Assembly (NCBI GenBank): GCA_910584365.1
Contig: CAJUAF010000012.1
Coordinates: forward strand, 17,490-81,489
Origin: an uncultured Muribaculaceae bacterium
GTDB taxonomy: Bacteria > Bacteroidota > Bacteroidia > Bacteroidales > Muribaculaceae
Length of the DNA: 64,000 nucleotides
Direction of reading: 5' to 3'
Below the pieces are notes generated by a model. That model saw nothing but the letters and a program-made list of their open reading frames with translations, made no database searches and was not told the origin of the DNA. The position numbers and the translations under genes are program-made. This document shows positions 44,416-51,986 of this stretch, in pieces. How positions within the stretch are numbered: position 1 is the stretch's first letter; each line of letters begins with the position of its first letter.

Positions 44416-45402
44416 TTACGGAATTGTTCTGAGCCAGGTTTGACGTAATATCAGTTCGAGAAGGAGAAGTCCGAGCGCCGCAAGTGCCCAGGGCAGATAG
44501 CAGTCTTCGGTATGGGAAAAATGTCTTACATCGATTTCGGATTTCTCCAGCTGGTCGATTTCAGAGAATATTTCCTGAAGAACTCGGTTTCCGGTGGCGC
44601 GGAAATATTTCCCCCCGGTGATGGAGGCGATCTGTTTCAGAGTCGCTTCGTCGATAACAACCGGCTGCGGCTGATATTCGATGCGTCCGAACATATTGTA
44701 CATGGGATAGAGGGCCGTCCCGTTTGTGCCGATACCTATGGTATAAACCTTGATGCCCATCTTGTGGGCGATTTCTGCAGCGGTCAGGGGCGCCACGATA
44801 CCGGTATTGTTAGATCCGTCGGTAAGGAGGATGATGCTCTTGGACTTGGCCTTTCCGTCCTTGATTCGATTGATGGAGGTTGCCAGTCCGTCGCCGATGG
44901 CGGTACCGTCCTCCAGCATATCGCGGTTAAGGGCAGTCACATAGTTGGCCAAAGTGGCGCGGTCCGTGGTCATCGGTACTCCGGTGAAGGCCTCACCGGC
45001 GAAAACAACAAGTCCCATATTGTCGTTCTCGCGTCCGTTGATAAAGTTCGCCGCGATTTTCTTGGCCGCTTCGAGGCGGTCAGGCTTGAAGTCGCGGGCG
45101 AGCATAGAGGAGGAGATATCAAGAGCAATCACCATGTCGGTACCTTCGGTCTTTGAGGTGCGCCAGGCATCGCGGGTCTGGGGACGGGCCAGACATACGA
45201 TAAGACACCCCAGGGCGAGAATACGCAGGGCATACATCGCATAGAGACCGAACTGACGCGCCGGGCGCCCCAGTTTTCTGAACGGCCCCGTGGTGGAAAT
45301 TGCCAGTGAGGGATGGGTGCTGCGCCGCCGCCAGATCCACCACCCTGTCAGCAAGGGGCAGACCAGCAGGAGCCAGAGCATACCGGGATTCGCGAATTGC
45401 AT
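44416..45402 (-). CDS. batA: Aerotolerance VWA protein BatA
   Basis: Protein of 328 residues, paralogue of BatB. N-terminal helices (GMLWLLLVCPLLTGWWIW, YALRILALGCLIVCLARP), VWA domain with MIDAS motif ALDISSSMLARDF and the LTDGSNNTGIV loop, and a C-terminal helix (LPWALAALGLLLLELIL). VWA proteins of this type are usually partnered with a MoxR ATPase that acts as an assembly chaperone, and moxR lies upstream in this operon. Gap of 35 nt to the preceding hypothetical gene, 4 nt to batB. Confidence 0.92.
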   Translation of the reverse strand: MQFANPGMLWLLLVCPLLTGWWIWRRRSTHPSLAISTTGPFRKLGRPARQFGLYAMYALRILALGCLIVCLARPQTRDAWRTSKTEGTDMVIALDISSSMLARDFKPDRLEAAKKIAANFINGRENDNMGLVVFAGEAFTGVPMTTDRATLANYVTALNRDMLEDGTAIGDGLATSINRIKDGKAKSKSIILLTDGSNNTGIVAPLTAAEIAHKMGIKVYTIGIGTNGTALYPMYNMFGRIEYQPQPVVIDEATLKQIASITGGKYFRATGNRVLQEIFSEIDQLEKSEIDVRHFSHTEDCYLPWALAALGLLLLELILRQTWLRTIP

Positions 45403-45437
45403 TGTATATTATATATTTACAAAGTCGTTAAACATCA

Positions 45438-46445
45438 TTATTTCCGGGAAGCGGATCCTGGAGTCTGCGCCGGATTCGGGGCCGCGGGAGCGGAAGCGCC
45501 CTGCGCGTCGGGAGGAACGACCTCCACGGGTTTTGTCTCCTCAACGAACTGGATGGCCTCGGCCAGGGCGCGGTGATTGTCGTCAGGCAGAGGACGCACC
45601 TTAGCGAACTTCACGAAATCGGCGATTTCCAGAATCTTGCGCATACGGGCGTTTGGCATACGGGTAGCCTCGTTCTCGCTCAGTACACGCGTAATCTGCT
45701 GGGAAGTCATCTCCATGGCGTTGATTCCGAAGCGTCCCTGGAGATAATCGCGGAGAATATCGATAAGGCGGGTGTAATATTCTTTCTCGCGGCCGTTCTG
45801 CCAGAGGTTTTCCTCCCTCAGATGGTCAAGACGCTGCATGGCAAGCTGATAGGGAGGAACGGGCTTCTTTTTCGGGACAAGAGGCACATCGACTTTCTTC
45901 GTCAGTATCAGATATGCGCAGATACCGGCGATAATCGTCAGCAGCGCAGCGACAATCCAGCCCCAGTATTCCGTAATCCAGTCGGGAAGGAAGTCATACC
46001 ACTTTGTCTCGAAGTCCATTGCCGGGGCAATCGGGTTGACATCCTCCATAGCGCTGACGTCCACGGGATTTACTTTCAGGGTCAGAGGCTTGGTACGCAG
46101 CGTGTCGGGACCGTTGACAAGCAGGAAAGGAGGAATCGTATAGAGGCCCGAATCGAATGACTGCACGATCAGGGCGCGTTTCATCTCGACGAGTCCGTTG
46201 CCCAGGTCTGTGGTGTCGCCGTAAACCCAGTCAATCATCTCTACCTCGGGAGGCATGGTGTTCTTGTCGACAAGGACTTCCGCCGGAGAGCCGGCTTTAT
46301 CGACAATCTCGAAGCGGATGGCCGTCTGATACCCCATCGTAATCTGCGAGGAATCGACCGAAGCCTTTATCGAACGGCCCGCGGAGGGGAACGCGGTCGC
46401 CGCCGCGATGGCTATAATGAATATGTTAAGCAGCTTTTTAAGCAT
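45438..46445 (-). CDS. Hypothetical single-pass protein of the bat operon
   Basis: Protein of 335 residues without a named domain that I recognise. Signal peptide at about 1-22 (FIIAIAAATAFPSAG), then a beta-rich periplasmic region of about 130 residues, a single transmembrane helix at about 161-182 (WGWIVAALLTIIAGICAYLI), and a helical cytoplasmic tail (RLDHLREENLWQNGREKEYY, ITRVLSENEATRMPNARMRK) ending in an Ala/Pro-rich stretch. The layout echoes a shortened BatD. It lies between the DUF58 gene and batA, where Bacteroidales often have such a gene, suggesting a structural part of the MoxR-VWA complex (inference). Confidence 0.8.
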   Translation of the reverse strand: MLKKLLNIFIIAIAAATAFPSAGRSIKASVDSSQITMGYQTAIRFEIVDKAGSPAEVLVDKNTMPPEVEMIDWVYGDTTDLGNGLVEMKRALIVQSFDSGLYTIPPFLLVNGPDTLRTKPLTLKVNPVDVSAMEDVNPIAPAMDFETKWYDFLPDWITEYWGWIVAALLTIIAGICAYLILTKKVDVPLVPKKKPVPPYQLAMQRLDHLREENLWQNGREKEYYTRLIDILRDYLQGRFGINAMEMTSQQITRVLSENEATRMPNARMRKILEIADFVKFAKVRPLPDDNHRALAEAIQFVEETKPVEVVPPDAQGASAPAAPNPAQTPGSASRK

Positions 46446-46514
46446 GGAGCAGCTTGTTTTACATTCAACAATTTATCCGTAAAATGGGGTTGAAACGACC
46501 GCTGGAGAGGGGCG

Positions 46515-47384
46515 TCACACCCGTTTGCGGAAGAGACCCATCAGGGCGGTGACAAAGTCCTCGTCAGTAGGTACACTGCACGAACCGACGCGACAGCGTT
46601 TCAGCGTGTCACTCATGACCTGCTGGCGCTCGTACCACCAGCGGTTATATTCGTTGCGGACTTTCTTTGAGGAAGTATCGACCCATTGCTCCGCGCCGGT
46701 CTCGAGATCGGCTACGCGCAGCAGTCCTACGTCAGGAAGCTGGGCGTCGCGCTTGTCATAGACCTGGATTCCATAGACGTCATGCTTGTTGGAAGCAATG
46801 GAAAGGGCCTTGTAGTAGTCTTTCTCGTCGATGAAATCGGAAATCAGGAAAGTAGTACACCGCTTTTTCAGCGCATCGGTGAAATAGCGCAGCACCATCC
46901 CGATGTCGGTCCCCTTGTGTTCGGGAGTGAAGTCAAGCAGTTCGCGGATGATGAACAGGATATGCTTCTTTCCTTTCTTCGGGGGGATGAATTTCTCGAT
47001 TTTGTCCGAGAAGAAGATTACGCCGATCTTGTCGTTGTTCTGGATGGCCGAGAAGGCCAGGGTGGCGGAAATCTCGGCTATCATCTCGCGCTTGGCTTCC
47101 CCTACGGCTCCGAACAGACGGGAGCCGCTGACATCGACAAGCAGCATTACGGTAAGTTCGCGTTCTTCCTCGTAGATCTTGACGTAAGGGCGGTTATGGC
47201 GCGCGGTAACGTTCCAGTCTATATCGCGGATATCGTCGCCGTACTGATACTCCCTGACTTCGGAGAAGGTCATGCCACGCCCCTTGAACGCCGAGTGATA
47301 CTCACCGGCGAAAATATTCTGTGAAAGTCCGCGCGTCTTGATTTCGATGCGCCTGACTTTTTTCAGGAGTTCGTTGGCATCCAT
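46515..47384 (-). CDS. DUF58 (VWA-like) protein
   Basis: Protein of 289 residues. The DUF58 signature is DIDWNVTARHNRPYVKIYEE (about 53-72) followed directly by the degenerate VWA/MIDAS region LTVMLLVDVSGSRLFG. No transmembrane helix is seen, so it is likely cytoplasmic. DUF58 proteins are regularly encoded next to MoxR ATPases and are candidate clients. Gap of 41 nt after moxR and 69 nt before the hypothetical bat gene. Confidence 0.9.
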   Translation of the reverse strand: MDANELLKKVRRIEIKTRGLSQNIFAGEYHSAFKGRGMTFSEVREYQYGDDIRDIDWNVTARHNRPYVKIYEEERELTVMLLVDVSGSRLFGAVGEAKREMIAEISATLAFSAIQNNDKIGVIFFSDKIEKFIPPKKGKKHILFIIRELLDFTPEHKGTDIGMVLRYFTDALKKRCTTFLISDFIDEKDYYKALSIASNKHDVYGIQVYDKRDAQLPDVGLLRVADLETGAEQWVDTSSKKVRNEYNRWWYERQQVMSDTLKRCRVGSCSVPTDEDFVTALMGLFRKRV

Positions 47385-47425
47385 TGTTTACACTTGTTTC
47401 GTTTGGGTTCGTCGCAAGCCACGCA

Positions 47426-48421
47426 TCAGGGAACGACTACCTTGTCAAGGATTTCAGAAATAATCTCGTCGGCCGAGATATTGTTGGCCTCCGCCTCATA
47501 GGTCAGGCCGATACGGTGGCGCAGCACGTCATGGCATACGGCGCGGACATCCTCGGGGATGACGTAGCCGCGCTGACGCAGGAACGCGTAGGCCTTTGCG
47601 GCGCGGGCCAGAGAAATCGACGCACGCGGCGACGCACCGAAAGCGATAATGCTCTGGAGTTCGGGCAGTCCGCACTCCGAGGGGAAACGCGTTGCGAAAA
47701 CGATGTCCACGATATAACGCTCGATTTTCTCGTCAATATATATGCGCTCGACAACCTGCTGGGCATCGATAATCTCGGCGGGAGTAAGGAGCGGACGGAT
47801 GGCCTGACGCTTGTTCGAGAGATTCTGACGGATAATCAGTTTCTCCTCCTCGCGGCTGGGATAGCCGATGACGACTTTCAGGAGGAAACGGTCCACCTGG
47901 GCCTCGGGCAGAGGATAGGTACCTTCCTGCTCGATGGGGTTCTGGGTAGCCATAACCAGGAAAGGCTCGGGCAGAGGGAAGGTATGGTCGCCGATTGTCA
48001 CCTGGCGCTCCTGCATGGCTTCGAGCAGAGCGGCCTGCACTTTGGCGGGCGCTCGGTTGATTTCATCGGCCAGAACGAAGTTGGCGAAAATCGGTCCTTT
48101 CTTTACCTGGAACTGCTCGGACTTGACGCTGTAAACCATCGTACCGGAGACGTCGGCGGGAAGAAGGTCGGGGGTAAACTGAATTCGGCTATATTTTGCA
48201 TCGATAAGCTGGGAAAGAGTCTTGATGGCAAGGGTCTTGGCCAGGCCCGGCACACCTTCCAGCAACACGTGTCCGTTGGAAAGCAGGGCGATAAGCAACG
48301 ATTCAACAAGGTGTTTCTGACCGACGATCGTCTGGTCCATTCCCTGAGTAATCAGACTGACAAAATTGTTGCGGCTGGCAACCAGGTCGTTCAGTTCTCT
48401 GATATTTACCGTTTCACTCAT
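47426..48421 (-). CDS. MoxR family AAA+ ATPase
   Basis: AAA+ ATPase of 331 residues, of the MoxR proper subfamily. Walker A GVPGLAKTLAIKT is near residue 60, Walker B region FVLADEINRAPAKVQAALLE near 113-132, sensor MATQNPIEQEGTYPLPEAQ near 155-173, and the winged lid FGASPRASISLARAAKAYAF near 270. MoxR proteins act as chaperones in maturation of complexes with VWA-domain proteins, here DUF58, BatA and BatB. First gene of the eight-gene operon running to batE. Confidence 0.94.
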   Translation of the reverse strand: MSETVNIRELNDLVASRNNFVSLITQGMDQTIVGQKHLVESLLIALLSNGHVLLEGVPGLAKTLAIKTLSQLIDAKYSRIQFTPDLLPADVSGTMVYSVKSEQFQVKKGPIFANFVLADEINRAPAKVQAALLEAMQERQVTIGDHTFPLPEPFLVMATQNPIEQEGTYPLPEAQVDRFLLKVVIGYPSREEEKLIIRQNLSNKRQAIRPLLTPAEIIDAQQVVERIYIDEKIERYIVDIVFATRFPSECGLPELQSIIAFGASPRASISLARAAKAYAFLRQRGYVIPEDVRAVCHDVLRHRIGLTYEAEANNISADEIISEILDKVVVP

Positions 48422-48489
48422 AAGTTGTCTTATAGTTGTTTTTTATTGATTACTTTGATATTAGGATGCACTGTAACAGGATTGCAGTG

Positions 48490-48497
48490 CAAATGTA
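48490..48497 (-). promoter_or_regulatory. -7 element of the moxR-bat operon
   Basis: Minus-strand TACATTTG, matching TAnnTTTG, 69 nt before the moxR ATG in the 179-nt gap. No clean TTTG at -33. Confidence 0.5.
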
Positions 48498-48600
48498 TGG
48501 AAACTAAACAGGTAAACGTTAAAACAGAGTGTTAAATTTATCTATCAATCGTTTACCTCCTTTAAGATTTAATCATTTTTAAGCAAACTGAACATCAGCG

Positions 48601-49794
48601 CTATCCGGGCATTACCTTATAGGCTTCCTTTTCTGCTTTTTTCAACGACGCGGGGTCCGAGGCGTCGATTCCATACTTGGAAGCCGGAGGAATCACCAGG
48701 ACCATTCCGTCCTCGAGATTGTCAGGATTGCGTATCTTGTCCTTGTTTTCCAGGTAGATATACACCCAGAATTTGGCATTGCCGTAATGGCGCCTGGCCA
48801 TGACTGACAGATAGTTGCCCGGGCCGACAGTATCGGTCACCACAGCGGGTGCGGCGGGTTGCGCGGTCTGCTGCGCCCGGGTTTCCGCGGCCTCCGGAGC
48901 GGCAGAGGAATCCGCCGGGATGTCCCGCGCCATCTCCAGGGAATCTTCCGCAGCATTGTCGAAGGGAACAATCTCCTCCTCCACAATTCCGGAATCATGC
49001 CGGATAAGGATTCCATCCTCCAGAAGCTCAACATTTCCCGAAAGGTTATTGTTTAGCCATTTATAACTTAAATATCCCAAAATCAGGCCCAGCAGACAGG
49101 CGGCAATAGCGGTGACCACCAGGGTCAGCGTCGTGTGACCGACGCGCTGGATTGTAACACTGCTTTCCGGCTCGAGCCTCACGGCAAGCGGATTTGCATC
49201 GGTCTGAGGCTGCGGTTCCCCGGAATATACCGGCGGATATGAAACGGGGTCCTGTACGGAGAGGTCTTCTCTGGCCGGAGACGTAGCATTTCCGTCCTCG
49301 GGGGCAGCTTCTTGTCCGGTATGGATTTCCTGAGACTGGCTCTCTGCCAGCGGCGCCCGCATATCATCTTCGGGCTGTGGTGCGGCAACCTTCTCTTTCC
49401 TCAGGAATCGCGGAGGAAGCGGAGGAGGCATGATGCCGGTAGCGACGGCCTCCGGAATTTCCCCTGCTTCCGGCTGAGCCTCGGCGGGAGGATTCAGTTC
49501 TGATTCCGTCAGCGAGTCGGCCAGTTCCACGGACTCAAACATCGCGAACGGTTCGTTTACCTTGCCGGCCAATGATGCGTCGGGAGCGAACTCGACCGAA
49601 GGGTTTCCGTTCACATCCGACACTACACGGAAAATGCCGAGCCCCGCCACAGAGACCACTCCGTCAGCCGCCAGCCCCTGGCTGATTACTGCCGAAAATT
49701 CTTTCAGGAAAGTTCCGGCAATCTCCGGACCGCAACCGGTCTCGGCTGCCAGCCGTCCGGTTATCTCATGAAGAGACACTATCTGACCGCTCAT
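48601..49794 (-). CDS. HU-like / transmembrane / LysM fusion protein
   Basis: Protein of 397 residues with three parts. Residues 1-92 resemble an HU/IHF-like domain (LHEITGRLAAETGCGPEIAG, TFLKEFSAVISQGLAADG, VSVAGLGIFRVV). A Pro/Glu-rich linker runs to about 215. One transmembrane helix (TLTLVVTAIAACLLGLILGY, about 222-242) follows. After another acidic linker a LysM-like domain ends the protein (GNYLSVMARRHYGNAKFWVY ... NLEDGMVLVIPP, about 326-371). The predicted topology is HU part in the cytoplasm and LysM part in the periplasm. The start overlaps the preceding HU gene by 4 nt. Possible nucleoid-to-wall tether (inference). Confidence 0.78.
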   Translation of the reverse strand: MSGQIVSLHEITGRLAAETGCGPEIAGTFLKEFSAVISQGLAADGVVSVAGLGIFRVVSDVNGNPSVEFAPDASLAGKVNEPFAMFESVELADSLTESELNPPAEAQPEAGEIPEAVATGIMPPPLPPRFLRKEKVAAPQPEDDMRAPLAESQSQEIHTGQEAAPEDGNATSPAREDLSVQDPVSYPPVYSGEPQPQTDANPLAVRLEPESSVTIQRVGHTTLTLVVTAIAACLLGLILGYLSYKWLNNNLSGNVELLEDGILIRHDSGIVEEEIVPFDNAAEDSLEMARDIPADSSAAPEAAETRAQQTAQPAAPAVVTDTVGPGNYLSVMARRHYGNAKFWVYIYLENKDKIRNPDNLEDGMVLVIPPASKYGIDASDPASLKKAEKEAYKVMPG

Positions 49795-50078
49795 TTACGA
49801 TGGCCCTCCGCAACCACGTTTCTCAGCCGGCCGGCCGGAATAAATTCCATCTCAATCGCGGGGGGAAGCATCAGACGCCGCCCCGTCGAGAGGTCGGTGA
49901 TGACCGTTTCCTCCTTTTTCACTCCTCCGAAGGACCCGAGAGCGGGCAACGCCACGCGGTTAAGTTGCTGACATTCCTCTCCCACCACGGCTGTAAATCC
50001 GCTGAGGAGCTTTTCGGCAGTCGCCGGCTCGAGATTGAGCCGTTGCGCCAGTATGCTGAGAAATTGTTTGTTGTCCAA
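49791..50078 (-). CDS. HU family DNA-binding protein (TTG start)
   Basis: HU/IHF-family protein of 95 residues. The first 50 residues form the helical dimer part (KQFLSILAQRLNLEPATAEK, LLSGFTAVVGEECQQLNRVA), and the rest the beta arm region (LPALGSFGGVKKEETV, TDLSTGRRLMLPPAIEMEFI). The start codon is TTG at 50078; no ATG is available near it. A TAACTTTG -7 box lies at 50107-50114. Its stop overlaps the start of the membrane HU-LysM gene, so the two are co-translated. They may form a heterodimer (inference). Confidence 0.85.
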   Translation of the reverse strand: MDNKQFLSILAQRLNLEPATAEKLLSGFTAVVGEECQQLNRVALPALGSFGGVKKEETVITDLSTGRRLMLPPAIEMEFIPAGRLRNVVAEGHRK

Positions 50079-50106
50079 AGTGACGGCTGTGTTTGGTTTA
50101 TTTCGA

Positions 50107-50114
50107 CAAAGTTA
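50107..50114 (-). promoter_or_regulatory. -7 element of the HU / HU-LysM pair
   Basis: Minus-strand TAACTTTG, 28 nt before the TTG start of the HU gene. No -33 TTTG at the expected position. Confidence 0.5.
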
Positions 50115-50260
50115 GTAAAATTCCCCCGAAAGGCCGTAATCTTCCTCCTTAAAAAACATTACCTTCTCCCCGGACCTATTCGGCCCGATTAAGCCGGGAA
50201 GTTTGTCTCACGTCTGCCCCTGACAGTTAACTCACGGAGCGTCCAGCCGGGGCCATACGG

Positions 50261-50298
50261 AAAGACCGCGCCGGCGCGAATCGGCCGACACGGTCTTT
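50261..50298 (-). terminator. Terminator of gdhA
   Basis: Stem AAAGACCG / CGGTCTTT (50261-50268 with 50291-50298) with further GC pairing in the loop, 36 nt after the gdhA stop. It is bracketed by a direct repeat TGACAGTTAA (50221-50230 and 50298-50307). Confidence 0.65.
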
Positions 50299-50333
50299 GA
50301 CAGTTAATTCAATTAATTTATGAAGAGGATCTA

Positions 50334-51671
50334 TCAGATGACACCCTGTTCCATCATGGCGGTGGCAACCTTCATGAAGCCGGCGATGTTGGCGCCTTTC
50401 ATGTAGTTGAGGTAACCGTCGGGCTGCATACCGTATTTGAGACACTGCTCATGAATAGCGGCCATGATCTGGTGGAGCTTGGCATCCACTTCCTCGGCGG
50501 TCCACTGGAGATGCTCGGCATCCTGAGTCATTTCGAGACCGGAGCAAGCTACGCCGCCGGCGTTGACAGCCTTGCCGGGAGCATAGTTGATCTTGTTCTC
50601 GATGAAACAGTCGATAGCCTCGGGAGTACATCCCATGTTGGAAACTTCAGCCACGAGTTCCACGCCGTTGGCTACAAGCTGTTTGGCGTCTTCGCCGTTG
50701 ACTTCGTTCTGGGTAGCGCAGGGAAGGGCGATGTTGACTTTCTGTTCCCAGGGTTTACGGCCGGGATAGAAGGTAGCACCGGGATATTTCTCAGCGTAAG
50801 GAGCAACCACGTCATTGCCGGAAGCGCGGAGTTCGAGCATATATTCAATCTTCTCGCCGCTGATACCGTCGGGATCGTAGACGTATCCGTCGGGACCGGA
50901 GATGGTGACAACCTTGGCACCGAGTTCGGTAGCCTTGGTGGCAGCGCCCCAGGCTACGTTGCCGAAACCGGAAATGGCCACGGTCTTTCCCTTGAGGTCC
51001 TGGTTCTTCAGGGCCAGCATATTCTGAACGAAGTAGAGTGCGCCGAAACCGGTAGCCTCGGGACGGAGACGGGAACCGCCGAAGTCGAAACCCTTGCCGG
51101 TGAATGTGCCTGTATGTTCGTCAACGAGTTTCTTGTACATTCCGTACATATAGCCCACCTCACGGCCGCCTACGCCGATATCGCCGGCGGGAACGTCGCG
51201 GTCCGGACCGAGATTTTTCCAGAGGCCGAGGATGAACGCCTGGCAGAAACGCATGATTTCACGGTCGCTCTTGCCGCGGGGCGAGAAGTCAGAACCACCT
51301 TTGGCGCCACCCATCGGAAGGGTGGTGAGGGCGTTCTTGAAGGTCTGCTCGAAACCGAGGAACTTCAGAATCGAGAGGTTGACGGACGCATGGAAACGGA
51401 TACCTCCCTTGTACGGGCCGATGGCGTTGTTGAACTGTACGCGGTAGCCGATGTTGTTCTGCACATCTCCCTTGTCGTCAAGCCAGGTGACACGGAAAGT
51501 GACGATTTTGTCCGGCTCTACCATCCGTTCGATGATTTTGTTGCGCTCGAACTCAGGATGCTGGTTGTAAACGTCGGTTACTGACATAAGCACCTCGCGG
51601 ACTGCCTGCAGGTACTCTTTCTCACCCGGATGCTTTGCCTCCAGGGCGTTCATGATATTATTTATATCCAT
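50334..51671 (-). CDS. gdhA: NADP-type glutamate dehydrogenase
   Basis: Hexameric small-type glutamate dehydrogenase of 445 residues that aminates 2-oxoglutarate, the main ammonia-assimilation route in many Bacteroidales. Conserved blocks: GPYKGGIRFHASVNLSILKF (glutamate site), LPMGGAKGGSDFSPRGKS (catalytic Lys), AGDIGVGGREVGYMYG, the Rossmann loop AISGFGNVAWG and CATQNEVNGEDAK. NADP preference is assumed from family. Single-gene unit: promoter-like TATATTTG at 51796-51803 gives a leader of about 120 nt that contains a possible stem (GTTATTAAGG region with CCTTAACAGC). Confidence 0.95.
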   Translation of the reverse strand: MDINNIMNALEAKHPGEKEYLQAVREVLMSVTDVYNQHPEFERNKIIERMVEPDKIVTFRVTWLDDKGDVQNNIGYRVQFNNAIGPYKGGIRFHASVNLSILKFLGFEQTFKNALTTLPMGGAKGGSDFSPRGKSDREIMRFCQAFILGLWKNLGPDRDVPAGDIGVGGREVGYMYGMYKKLVDEHTGTFTGKGFDFGGSRLRPEATGFGALYFVQNMLALKNQDLKGKTVAISGFGNVAWGAATKATELGAKVVTISGPDGYVYDPDGISGEKIEYMLELRASGNDVVAPYAEKYPGATFYPGRKPWEQKVNIALPCATQNEVNGEDAKQLVANGVELVAEVSNMGCTPEAIDCFIENKINYAPGKAVNAGGVACSGLEMTQDAEHLQWTAEEVDAKLHQIMAAIHEQCLKYGMQPDGYLNYMKGANIAGFMKVATAMMEQGVI

Positions 51672-51795
51672 ACCTTGATAATATGAATTAGGTTGATTTT
51701 CAAGTTCTGTCTCCGCCGGATGACATTTATATGTTTTACAGCAGAGTTTTAAGGCAGTTATTAAGGAGTTTTACCCTTAACAGCTAACTTCACCG

Positions 51796-51803
51796 CAAAT
51801 ATA
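51796..51803 (-). promoter_or_regulatory. -7 element of gdhA
   Basis: Minus-strand TATATTTG, 124 nt before the gdhA ATG. The long leader includes an imperfect inverted repeat near 51754-51786 that could be regulatory. The rest of the 315-nt gap to the next gene is AT-rich with nothing else recognised. Confidence 0.4.
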
Positions 51804-51986
51804 GCACATATTAATTGAATAAAAAAAGAAAATCGACAATTATTTTCAATCTTTTTTCGGAGGCGTTTCAAGGCATCTTGCCAGGGGTGCGAAAGGAACA
51901 AAATTCATGCGCTTAACGTTTTTCCACTGTTTTTGGCAAGATATTTGCTTTTAATTTGTTTACTTTGCATAAAAACTTTCCCACTG

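Noticed and set aside
50451..51584. 377-codon plus-strand frame
   Set aside because: Antisense to gdhA, which is complete and unmistakable.
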